A stretch of DNA of 64,000 nt from Narthecium ossifragum (lineage: Eukaryota; Streptophyta; Magnoliopsida; Dioscoreales; Nartheciaceae). Below, piece by piece: positions 54,406-64,000 of the stretch (positions within the stretch are counted from its first letter, which is position 1; each line of letters starts with the position of its first letter). The notes under the pieces were generated by a model. The model did not search any database. It saw only the letters and a list, made by a program, of their open reading frames with translations, and was not told where the DNA came from. The position numbers were made by a program, and so were the translations under genes. The stretch is from assembly GCA_963920575.1 (NCBI GenBank), contig OY986974.1:22551042-22615041 (forward strand). The letters run 5' to 3'.

Positions 54406-55753
54406 AATGAATAGGTCACGTTTGTTTCATGGGTCATTATACGAGTGGATATAATCTCCCGAGAAATTATATCTTGAATATATTCTCCCGAGAAATTATA
54501 TCTTGGATATATTCTCCCGAGATGATGTGAGGGGCATGGATTTCCACACCGGCCGATACTATGCGTAGCGGCCGATATTTATCATACCGGTGGCTAATCG
54601 GGACGGCTTTCTCCCCCGGATCGGATTAGGGGGAGACCGGATGTGTATCGACCGATATATATCCAAACCGACCGGATGTGTATCGGCTGATACATATCAA
54701 AACATGGCGGCTTGGATGAATATCGACCGGTAGAAACCAACTTGAAATAGAAAAGGGAAGGGAAAATGGATGTTGTCGGTGCCCGTTGTGGCGGCCGACC
54801 AGTGGTCCAACGGCACCGACTTTGCCCCCGACACCACCACTTTTGACCTCTTGCCTGATACCTTCTTTCGTCGATCGAAAACATGGTGGTGCCAAGGATG
54901 GTGTCGATCACCTCAATAATTGAGGCTCGATTATGGAAGAGAGAAGAGAGGTGAAGGAGAGAAGGAAGCAGAGATCTCCATCGCGCCTCAGGAAAAATAG
55001 AGAGGAGAGGAGTGGAGAGAAGAGAGGATGAAGTGAGGAAGATCGAGACTTACCTGGAGTAGCTGGACCGCTTCCATCTCCTCCACCGATCTACTCCACC
55101 GCCATCTCCTCCACCGCTGTGATCTCCTCCACCGTGATCTCCTCCTCTCCACCATGCCTTCACCGCTGCGATCTCCTCCTCTCCAACGATCCTCCACGGT
55201 TGTGATCTCGTCCTCCACCGCTGCGATCTCCTCTCCACCACGACATCAAGGCGTCCTGGACCACCCCCGCGTCGAGGGAGGAAGAGCCCCGGCGTCGGCT
55301 TCGAGCGAGGAAGGAAGAGCCCCGGGTTGGCGTCGAGCAAGGAAGAGGCCTGGGGCGGGGTCGAGCGAGGAAGAGGGTTTTGGACTTAAACCTACTTACC
55401 ATAGACTTATATAAAGATAAACAAGTTTATTAATTTATTTATATTTTAATGATTCAGTTATTAGTGTATGTTAAATTAGAATAACTAAATTAATAATTCA
55501 ATTATTACCACCAACTTACCACCGACTGCCAGCATCACACTAAGTTGACACAAATGAATTAAAATAATTTTTCATAACTTTTATCTTAAATATCCTATAA
55601 TTTGAATCAAATAGGTTCGAAGCCACTTGAAGAGGATATTAGGTGGCAGTTTGGGGAACATGTTCCCCGCAGAGGATCAGCCTACTCGTTTCGTGAACCT
55701 CATAAGAGAGTTTGCAAAACTATTATAAATTAAAAAAATCTAAAAAATTGGAG
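54406..55753. other. Repeat-rich non-coding stretch
   Basis: 54420-54530 has a triplicated ATAATCTCCCGAGAAATTAT-like unit. 54590-54740 has ACCGATATATATC-type repeats. 55065-55250 is a degenerate CTCCACCGCTGCGATCTCCT array, and 55260-55380 has repeated GTCGAGCGAGGAAGAG. No gene is supported. Confidence 0.5.
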
Positions 55754-56044
55754 ATGTCGGCGAAGCAGCGAGTGGATGACGTCGGGTGGAAGCATCGGGA
55801 GATGATTAATGGGAACATAACTCAATGGAAATGTGACTATTATGGTATGATTGGAAAGGGAGGAGGGGTAAGTAGGCTAAAATTGCACATGGTTGGTATA
55901 GGATGAGATGTTAAGAAATGCCATCGAGTGCCTCTGGAGGTCAGGCGGTTACTTAGTAGTGAAATCGAGGCAATAAAGGCGACGAAGAAGGTGGCCAAAA
56001 GACAAAGAATAGAGATCGACAGACGAGTTGCATATAAGAAATGA
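55754..56044 (+). pseudogene. hAT transposase BED zinc-finger relic
   Basis: The frame reads WKHREMINGNITQWKCDYYG, GKGGGVSRLKLHMVGIG, stop, DVKKCHRVPLEVRRLL. This is the BED finger of plant hAT transposases, but the second Cys of the C-X2-C pair is Tyr, and TGA (55904-55906) replaces a Gly codon before DVKKC. The catalytic domain and dimerisation region are absent. The frame ends at 56044. Confidence 0.8.
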
Positions 56045-56919
56045 TATTTGGCCAATTAAAGATGTTGAATACAAGTGAATATCAACTTTAATTGTTAATT
56101 ATATTAGTTAGCTTCAATGTATTTCAAATCAAATAACAAACGAGCAGAAAACGCCCTAGAAGTGGCAAAACCAGCCCTTCATGACCGGTTTGGATGCGTA
56201 TCGGTACGGTACGCAGTGGCCGGGACGACACGTACCATCGAGACGACAATCCATGATGAGGGGTTAAACTTTCCCTCATGTTTGATAAGACATGATAAAG
56301 TGAGAGAAGATTTAATCAAATATTTAAACTTTTCTTATTTTTGAATCTTATCTCATGAGATTACATATCACACCTCCCCTGAGATTATTTTATCCCATAT
56401 AAATGGGATATGAAGTCCCAATGGGATTATTTATCCCATGCCTAAAATCACACCAAACATGAGATAAAATGGGGTCCACAAGATTACTGATCATATCCCA
56501 CCTATAATACCATGAAACAAATTAGCTCATACATGTTAGTGATGCACAGTTTTGACGCCTTAGAAAAATCCCCACAAAATGCAACTTTAAAGCTATAACA
56601 AATGCATCAAGAACCTCATAAGCAATCATAATACTTTCCCTGGCTGGTGAGGAATTTTATTTTTCATCCCCTCACCAACCATAAATTCCTCTCTAAGTGC
56701 AATATAACTCGTGAATATTAAACATAATATTCATTGCATTTGACCAATGTATTAACTATTGCTCATGTTAATATATATGTAAATTTTAATATAACTCCCG
56801 GTGTGCCTGACTTTTGAACTTCTCTAAAATTAATATCTACCTGAAATTTATTTTATATATATATATGATATATTCACATGTACATTAGTAATTTATAGTG
56901 AGCAATAAAAACACTAACG
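56045..56919. other. AT-rich stretch with MITE-like text, no gene
   Basis: 56260-56530 has inverted segments such as CTCATGTTTGATAAGACATG and ACACCAAACATGAGATAAAA, suggesting a MITE, but exact ends were not found. Confidence 0.4.
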
Positions 56920-57387
56920 GCATGTTTGGTTGGACATAACCGCCGGGAATGGAATGGTCAAATCCTTGGTCAAATCCCATTCCGTTGTTTGGTTAGACAT
57001 TAAAGTTGGGAATGGAATGCTCCATTCCTGACAAGTTGGGAATGAGGCAATCCCATCTAATACCCCGGAAAGCCTCATTCCATTCCCGACGGAATGGCGG
57101 TTAATGGTGGTTAAAAAATTAAATTACTAATCTACCCTTAATCGGATCTCTCTATGTTAAAAAAAGAGGGTATTTTAGTCATCTATATTTCATTCCTATT
57201 CCATTCCCAGGCTTCTGTTTGTATACCAAACATGATAATGCTTCATTCCCATTCCCAATCCTGATATTACAAAATCACCTTGGTAATAGATCATTCCTAA
57301 TCCCAATCCCATTCCATTCCCATTCCTAATCCCATTCCCATTCCCATTCCCATTCCCATTCTCATTCCTTGTGCGAACCAAACATGC
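56920..57387. mobile_element. MITE (~468 bp) with GCATGTTTGGTT terminal repeats
   Basis: Starts GCATGTTTGGTTGGACA and ends GCGAACCAAACATGC, inverted copies. The interior is palindrome-rich (GGGAATGGAATGG versus CCATTCCATTCCC) and holds a (CATTCC)n run at about 57255-57370, which creates an artefactual Asn-Gly frame on the minus strand. No TSD was found. Confidence 0.7.
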
Positions 57388-58524
57388 AAGGCCACACTCA
57401 ACGTGCACTTAAGACTTATCAAGTAAGGATTACTTAGACTATATGTGCAATGACTATTAATAGACTAGTCCTCATGTCCCCCATAGTCCGAGTAAATTTA
57501 ACTTTTTGTTTTTTTTTTTTATGAATTAAGCCGTTAGGCTAGATTAAGGGAAAAACTCCACTTACATCAGTCCCATAAAGGAGGGCCATTAGTAAATTTA
57601 ACTTGCACCTCCCTTCTATCATAGTCCAATATACATTTTAATTTGCTAAAGCAAGTTGCGGAGAAATTAAAACGGCATCACAGTGGCACTAAAGATTGCA
57701 GAGGATACACGACAGAACACTAAAAAGATTTTTAAGAAGGGAAAAAGAAGCAGGGTTTTCGAGAACTATCGATTTGAAAAAGAAGCAGGGTTTTCACTAA
57801 AAAGAAGCAGTGATGTTAGAAATACAAAAAATAAATGTAAAAGTTAAGTAATCTTGCTTTCTTAACATTACAGTCTGTATATACAAAGAGTATTTGAGCC
57901 CGTATAAACTCCTTTGTTTCCGCCTCTGCTCATCATAGGGGACAAAAATTTCATGTTCATGAACAAATCGAGAACATTCATAAACGAGTAACCAAACTTG
58001 TTCATCAGCATAAACGAGCCTGACCATTCAGGGAAGAGTAATCAAACTTGCTCATCATAGCACATAAACGACCCTTGATCGAGCTCGATGAGCGCTCTGT
58101 TCACTTACACCCCTAATAGCGACTGTGGTGTTTGGTTGCAAAGAGTCGGGGTGGAGTGGGTGGATTAGCAGCACTCCCCCACTTGAGGTTGTTTAGTTGA
58201 ACCCTTAACTGGTGGGGATGCAGAGACTGCGCTCCTAAAAAGCCCTCTACTTAGTCGTTTGACACTGGAGAAAAAAAGACCCAAAGTTGGCCGAGAGAAG
58301 TGGGGCATGACTGAATTAATGCTCATCGACTCCCCCACTCGATCAATTTAGTCACGCCACTTCAAAAACCATCGGGTTTCTTCTCACCCCCCTCATCTCC
58401 TCTCCGTTGGCGGCTCTCTCCGATCATCCCTCTCGCCCTCCACGGTTCTCCACCATCATGCTTGGTCCCATATCGCCTCCCTCGATCCATCAACCCTCCG
58501 GCTCGATGCTCTCCATCGACTGCT
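57388..58524. other. Non-coding stretch
   Basis: 57760-57805 has the duplicated text GAAGCAGGGTTTTC. 58130-58330 contains GTGTTTGGTTGCAAAG-type MITE wording. No gene is recognised. Confidence 0.35.
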
Positions 58525-58935
58525 GGGTGAATTTGATTACCCAAGTCCCTTCGATGGCCAAACAAGAATAGGAAATCAAGAAACCCAAACCAAACAAGAG
58601 AACACCAGATTTACGTGGAAAACCTCACATCAAGTGACTGAGAGGAAAAACCATGGGACGGAGGAAAAGAACTTCACTATAAATCAAGGTTACAAGGGTT
58701 CTTCTAGAAGAGACAGATTGTCTCTCTAGTACTTCTTCTTTTCTCTCTCTCGAAAAAGCTCTGTTTTTCTCTCAAGATGAAAAACATCACACACACCCTT
58801 TTTAACCCTAACTAGTAACCTCCCTATTTATAGTAGTCATACAAGAGTTTACAGCCATCTCATCAAAGGAAGAGATACGTGTTAATCTCTTTTCCTAGGA
58901 TGTACGTCGGCCATTGACCAAGAAGAGAAGAGATC
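58525..58935 (-). mobile_element. Ty1/copia-type LTR relic
   Basis: TTTACGTGGAAAACCTCACA, GGAAAAACCATGGGACGGAG and, on the minus strand, a TATA box ACTATAAATAGGGAGG (about 58826-58841) recall plant copia LTRs. No partner LTR, coding sequence, TSD or clear TG/CA ends were found, so limits are approximate. Confidence 0.4.
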
Positions 58936-59460
58936 GGCGCCCTTGTTTGGTTGAAGGATAAGGGGGGATAACCCCACTTTATCCTCCCTTATCCCCACTT
59001 TTTACCCAAACATCAAACTAATGATTACGGAATTAACACTATTCCACCTACCACATTCTTCTATACTTTTTCTTACCCACATTCCTTAACCCCCTGTTTT
59101 CTAACCCATCTAATCATATCCCCCCTTGATGTCACTTTTTCTAACCCACACCAGACGGGGTTTGATCTCCTTCCAATGAGAATACACACCATCCAGTTGG
59201 GTGAGGACCTCCGAGGCAAGATAAGAAACAGCCAGGGAGCCATTAATCCCAACCCAATCATTGATTGTCCATAAGATCAATCAATGGTCATCATTAAATT
59301 GGTGCCATGCTTTTGCATGTTGCCATATACTCTCATGCATCCTTGTGCGCCTCGACCTTGATCTTCAAAGCCTCGACGCCTCGACCGTCGTCGCCTCCGG
59401 AGCTCAACGCCTCGACCCTCGACGCCTCGGGGCCTTGACCTTCGACGCCTCGGGAGCTCT
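58936..59460. other. MITE-like DNA and a short degenerate tandem array
   Basis: 58940-59165 has CTTGTTTGGTTGAAGGATAA and AACCCCACTTTATCC near-inverted blocks of MITE type. 59350-59480 repeats CCTCGACCCTCGACGCCTCG-like units. Confidence 0.4.
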
Positions 59461-59640
59461 ATGTCTCCAAGCTCGACACCTCCGCTGCATCTGGTTACTT
59501 CAATCAACCAGCTCCGTTTGTTGAGGTCTCATGAGGAGAGAACCCCAACATGCCCCTTTCGAGATCGAGGGTGCCCCCGACTCGCCACGGCGCCGGCTGC
59601 GGGATCGAGGGCAGATGACTCCTCCTCGGCCCCTTTCGAG

Positions 59641-61545
59641 ATGTCAGTGGAGAGCGCTCTCAAGCTTCTCGGCGTCACCGAGGGCGCCTCCTTCGAAGAC
59701 GTCCCCCATGCCAAGAACGCCATCATCGCCTCATCAAAGGACGACCAGGAGGTCGTCGCTCAGGTGCGCTTCTCTCATTTTCTACTTCTTCCGTTTTTTC
59801 AAGAGAAAAGATCGGATTCTCTGTGAAGCTGATGGGGTTTCCAGATTTTTCTGTTTGGATCGTGATATTGGTCGTGGATCGATGTTGTAAGGACGTTAAT
59901 GTTCTAGTTTTCTCTTGCCTATGGTATTTAATTATCTATCGTTGAAAGAATATTTAAGAAAAAAAAATTGGCAGCTGTTTGCCATTTCTTTTCGGTCATG
60001 GAGTTCGATGCTAGACATTGTAAGGCTTGTGCTTCTGTGATGTGTCCTCTAGCATGTGTCAATCCAGGGGAACACATAGAGTTTAATTTTACATGCAAGT
60101 GTAAAGGGATTGTGAAGAATATCATAAAAGACTGCTCACAAAAAAATTCTTATGTAGAAATGTGAAGTACATAGAAAGCTCTCGATGGTGGCCATATCTT
60201 TTTTTATATGAAAGGGCAGATGTTCCCTGACTTTATGAACCAGAATTTCAACTTCATCCTGGTTTATGTCATTCTTGATCTACCAAATACGTGAAGTACA
60301 TTGGAGATGCATACTTGTATGACACATTCACAAAGGCAAAAAGGATATATGACACTTCCATGTTTAAGATCTAATCAGCAAGGAAGAAGGCTCAAGAAAA
60401 GTGGATTGCCAGTAGCATATATATTTTTCTAATGCTTGCAGATATTGGTGATGTCGGGTAAAGTGTAATGTGAACAATGGAGGAGTTCTAATTGAAGCCA
60501 AATTTGAGAACAATCTATTTCTAAATGTTTCATAATGGGATCCAAATAATATGCCCATATAACACGGAGATCTTGTGGGAAAATAGAGTGTTTCAAGATC
60601 TCATCGAGGGATGATTTTGCTCTTTTGTTTCTTTAACATAGAAAAAAAAATGAGCTCTAGCTCTGATTTGAAATTGATTTATTCTATGTAATTGCTTGGT
60701 TAAACCAGAAAAGCAAGAAGAGGATGACCTAAAGCAGGGTGAAAATTCTTTAGAGCATTTGTCAACAATAAGTGAATAGTTCTCAGAACTTTAGCCCTTC
60801 ACTTTGCTAAGATCCAAAGTTGCATTTAAATTGAATCTCTTCCTCTTAGATATATAGATGGAAGTGCTTACTATCTTTTCCCTAGCCCTCGACAGCAATA
60901 ACTCTAGCTTCAAAGTTGGTTTAGATGGAAGTAAATGTTTAGACTTATAGTTTCAAAGTTGGTTTAACCCTCAACAGCAATACCTCTAGCTTCATAGTTT
61001 ATCTTTGGAATTTGAGCTTGGACATTAAATAATTAGGAAGGATAAATGTACCTGGTTATTGCATGTTGGAGATGCCTTTGGAATTCTTTTGCTCTGTAAT
61101 TGATTTTTGGAGAGTTAAATCTGAAATCACGTTGCTGTTGATTTTTTCAGGTAGAGGCTGCATATTTTTTTTTTGAAAAGATGAGCCCGAAGGCTGAGGA
61201 ACATTAACTAGACAATCCTTTAAATAGGATCGCCATACTCAGGAGCTAGTTTATTAGCAGAAAGAGAATTAGCAATAATCCGTGCCTGACGGGCAACCCA
61301 GTCCGCTCTTTCATTATCCTCCCGAGGAATGGAAAGCATTCTCACACTCCGAACCTGGCCAATCTTCCACCATATATCATGTAACATCGGGATTATAGAG
61401 GATGACGCAGGCATCCTCCCCTCCACCAAAGCCACAGCTGCCAAGGAGTCTGCATATGACATGCATGTTGCTTATGGAGAGGCTGACTCAACGCGGAGCT
61501 GGCAAAGTTGTTAGCAGTAGCATCCGTTATGGTTACAAGCTACAG
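59641..61545 (+). pseudogene. CPP1-like (chaperone-like protein of POR1, DUF3353) pseudogene
   Basis: Exon 1 ends at 59763 and reads EMSVESALKLLGVTEGASFE then VPHAKNAIIASSKDDQEVVA. A 1387-bp intron (GT at 59764, AG at 61150) leads to exon 2: VEAAYD, interrupted by a LINE (61166-61449), then LMERLTQRGAGKVVSSSIRY. These are the J-like-domain blocks of plastid CPP1/DUF3353 proteins, which stabilise protochlorophyllide oxidoreductase. Besides the LINE, one extra A after GACATGC (61458-61464) shifts the frame. The transit peptide and the membrane segments are not found. Exon 1 start is uncertain (Met at 59531 or further upstream). Confidence 0.75.
61158..61457 (-). mobile_element. 5'-truncated LINE fragment with 8-bp TSD CTGCATAT
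   Basis: The minus-strand frame has an RNase H-like end (SYADSLAAVALVEG, SIPREDNERADWVARQARI) as in plant L1-type LINEs. A T-run at 61164-61174 marks the poly(A) end on the minus strand. CTGCATAT flanks both sides (61158-61165 and 61450-61457). Only about 284 bp remain, as expected for aborted target-primed reverse transcription. Confidence 0.85.
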
Positions 61546-61599
61546 TGAAAAGAGCTCCTATGTCAATTGAGACTGTGTTGCTTACATATCTATTAGAAG

Positions 61600-61821
61600 T
61601 TACAAAAAAATAAGCCTGTGGAGGAGAAATGGTTCCGATCAAGTCATTTTGCTGCTGCTGAAGTGGTTAATGCTAGTTGTGGTACGGATTTTACTAACCA
61701 AAATGTAGCCGGTCACATGATATGTCTACGATCAATGTTCGACGAAATCAAGAAATTACTTGTTTTGAGTGGGGCTGGTTGGGATGTGGCCAACCAGCAA
61801 ATGGCTGAAATAGTGTTCTAG
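61600..61821 (+). pseudogene. Myb/SANT-like (L10-interacting MYB-type) domain fragment
   Basis: The frame reads VEEKWFRSSHFAAAEVVN, GTDFTNQNVAGHMICLRS and EIKKLLVLSGAGWD, the pattern of plant Myb/SANT-like proteins linked to PIF/Harbinger transposons. The frame upstream is closed (TAA at about 61609) and nothing follows after 61821, so it is a relic. Confidence 0.55.
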
Positions 61822-62311
61822 TTGAAATCATGTTATGGTTGGAATTGAATGGAAGCACCGATGATATTGTATTTGAACTTTTTCCCCCTTGTCTACCTAT
61901 CTATAGTAGTAAGCTGAGAAGATTTGTTATTATGATAAAGTCTTTTGCAAAAAATTTGTAGAGCTGGACTGATGCTAATTGATAAAAGATTGAACACTTC
62001 TTTAGTTGTGAATATATACAATGTTGTAATACAAGCTCCCATGACTCCATGGGCGGAACTCATTTGGTGGAACCAACTGGAATGAAATAAAATCGACTAT
62101 GCACAACTCAATACATTTGTGTCAATTTTCCAATCCCTTTGATAATTTACTTATGTCTATATCGTCAAAAGAAATACAACACGTTATGACAAATTAACAT
62201 ATTTGGTAAAAATAGTTAAGGGGAATAAATTAATGATTTCCTCCCACTCAATTTTTTTTGTATTATAAAAACACAATAAATTAACATATTTGGCCATGCA
62301 CAACTCAGGTT
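61822..62311. other. AT-rich intergenic stretch
   Basis: No gene. AAATTAACATATTTGG occurs twice (about 62190 and 62278). Confidence 0.35.
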
Positions 62312-63413
62312 CTTTATTTTTGGGCAATTTGCATTTTGATACCATGTAATTTACTGTAATGACAGTTTACTATCCTATAGTTTTAAAAATGTAGTTTACT
62401 ACCCTATATTTTATGTAATGGCGCGATTTAGGGCCTGACCGCAGACGGCGTTATCTTTCTTGACGAAAGCATCTTTGATTTTCATTTTGATACCATGTAT
62501 GTAGTTTAGTGTAATAGCAGTTTATACCATATAGTTTGAAAAACTATCCTATATTTTATGTGACGGCGCGATTTAGGGCATGAGCCCAGATGACGTTATC
62601 TCCCTTGATGAAAAACCACTCACGTGTGCGTCGCTTTGGCCATCTAGCTCAAAATGCAGCCTTCAAACTTCACGGTCGATCCACGCATCCACCATCACAT
62701 CGACTGTCAGTTTCTGTGAGGAAATCATCGACCGTCGTTTCAGTCTTATAGCTTAAAATGCAACTTTCAAACTTCATGATCGATTCCGCGCATCCACCAT
62801 CGCATCGATCGCCAAACTCTGTGAGGAAATGATGCATCCAAGGTCGATCCATTCATGGACCGCCGCTTCAACCGTCTAGCTCAAAATGTAGCTTTCAAAC
62901 TTCACGGGCGATCCACGCATTAACCGTCGCATCCACCGCCAGCCTCTGTGAGGAAATGATGCATCCAGTGTCGATACATACATCGACCGTCACTTTAGCC
63001 GTCTAGCTCAAAATGCACCTTTCAAACTTAACTGTCGATCCATGTATCGATCGTCTCATAGACCGTGAAGAGGGAGAGGAAAGACGTAAGCGGTTTTCCA
63101 TCAAGGGAGATAACGCCATCTGGGGTTAGATTCTAAATCGCGTCATCATATAAAATGTAGGGTAGTAAACTTCATTTTTCAAACTATAGGGTAATAAACT
63201 GTCATTAAACTAAACTACATGGTATCAAAATGCAAAATGTTTGGCACGTGAGCGGTTTTCTGTCAATGGAGATAACGTTGTATGGGGTTAGGCCCTAAAT
63301 CGCGCCGTCACATAAAATGTAGGATAGTAAATTACATTTTTAAAACTATATGGTAGTAAACTGTCATTATACTAAACTACATGATATCAAAAGGCAAAAA
63401 CCCCTTTATTTTT
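62312..63413. mobile_element. Non-autonomous MULE (62322-63403) with 10-bp TSD CTTTATTTTT
   Basis: CTTTATTTTT flanks both ends (62312-62321 and 63404-63413). Termini are GGGCAATTTGCATTTTGATA and, reverse-complemented, GGGTTTTTGCCTTTTGATA. Each terminal inverted repeat is about 290-300 bp and is itself a tandem duplication of a ~150-bp unit (GATACCATGTA, TTTATGTGACGGCGCGATTT, GTTATCTCCCTTGATG). TIR and TSD lengths fit Mutator-like elements. No transposase is present. The interior carries the palindrome array. Confidence 0.88.
62640..63070. repeat. Four ~105-127-bp tandem units bearing decayed 26-bp palindromic modules
   Basis: Units begin CTAGCTCAAAATGCA...TTTCAAACTTCAC near 62643, 62748, 62876 and 63003. 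Each contains one or two 26-bp modules with CGGTCGATC and ATCGACCGTC arms separated by four bases, for example CAAGGTCGATC-CATT-CATGGACCGCC (62849-62874). Arms are partly decayed. Confidence 0.8.
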
Positions 63414-64000
63414 TTAAGAGTTTAAACTCACCCTCCAGTAAGGGGTGACCATATCCTCACTCTCAGCACCAACCAAACATTAGAAAGTCTAAAAGTCTAT
63501 TAACTCGGCCTCCACTCTAGCACGAACCAAACAACACAAAGTTCAGAAATCATACAACTTAGTCTCCACTCCAATACCAACCAAACAACAAAAACTAACA
63601 TGCCACTTCACATAACTTCACCTTGTAAGAGTCTATATTTCAAGAAGTGACTCTAGTCCACCCGGTCCTGATCAACCAAACATGTATAGGAAGAGTTTAC
63701 CATTAAAAAGACTTCTTGTGTTAAAACCTAAGCGATCAAAAATGGATCAGCTCATGTTTTTATATTATAATTTAACAGCAAACAAATTAGCTTTTATATT
63801 GAAGTGACTGTTGGACATATATGAAAAATTAACACCACCCATCTATGCAAAGTCACCATATTCTCTCATCAAAGAATCTCCCAACAGTCCGACTGAATTA
63901 TTTAAAACTGAAAATTTTATAATTAAATCACATGTTAATTATGACACAGTCCACCCGGTCCTGATCAATCAAACATATATAATAAGAGTTTACCATTAAA
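63414..64000. other. Non-coding end of window with a 291-bp-spaced direct repeat
   Basis: GTCCACCCGGTCCTGATCAA followed by ...AGAGTTTACCATTAAA occurs at 63657-63708 and 63948-64000. ACCAACCAAAC motifs are frequent. The second copy runs to the window edge, so the repeat may continue. No gene is recognised. Confidence 0.55.

Noticed and set aside
57196..57408. Asn-Gly repeat protein on the minus strand
   Set aside because: It is a translation of the (CATTCC)n run inside a MITE.

Overview
This is a nuclear chromosome window from a flowering plant, probably a monocot. The evidence is Tekay/Del, Tat and Athila-type Ty3/gypsy retrotransposons, plant mobile domain (PMD) genes, plant MULE and MITE elements, a U14 snoRNA cluster and a GC-rich intronless CAF1 gene. 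The monocot placement is inference from base composition. There is no bacterial or organellar signature.

Layout. 59-5665: a non-autonomous Tekay/Del element with 2.4 kb LTRs and only a gag zinc-knuckle remnant inside; its right LTR is cut off. 5666-16649: a decayed Tat element on the minus strand (gag, PR, RT-RNase H, second RNase H, INT) split by two solo LTRs with perfect 5-bp target duplications (10441-13184, TSD GTTTG; 13833-15357, TSD AGGTC). The right Tat LTR abuts an exon fragment of a pfkB/fructokinase-like gene. 18040-18370: integrase relic. 18497-22130: three-exon PMD pseudogene. 23365-23476: possible pirin exon. 24635-34742: a young, nearly complete Athila element (TSD GTAAG) whose gag-pol frame is closed by two TGA codons. 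35490-39083: a ten-exon gene fusing a PMD to a C48/Ulp1 peptidase, with four TAG stops. 40.5-46.3 kb: GA/CT-rich repeats, with an intact CAF1 deadenylase gene at 41789-42799. 46354-46959: small GRF zinc-finger gene. 49.4-50.85 kb: minus-strand snoRNA cluster with two U14 copies and two copies of a second candidate C/D snoRNA. 51238-52161: two-exon bHLH gene. 52.7-64 kb: MITEs (including a tail-to-tail pair), hAT and LINE relics, a CPP1-like pseudogene broken by a LINE, and a 1.08 kb MULE with a 10-bp TSD.

Genes likely to be functional are CAF1, the bHLH gene, the U14 cluster and perhaps the GRF gene. They do not form an operon or pathway; they are islands in transposon-derived DNA.

The most unusual signal is a recurring palindromic module shared by unrelated transposons. 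A 26-bp form, CGGTCGATC-N4-GATCGACCG, occurs in a Tekay solo LTR, in the Athila LTRs and in the interior of a MULE. A second form, two GATCGATC octamers at fixed spacing (30 or 31 bp overall), is reiterated about every 72 bp in the Tekay element LTRs and in an Athila-like solo LTR. In the Tekay solo LTR the spacings between modules (42, 54, 62, 53, 63, 53, 32 bp) lie close to multiples of the DNA helical repeat.
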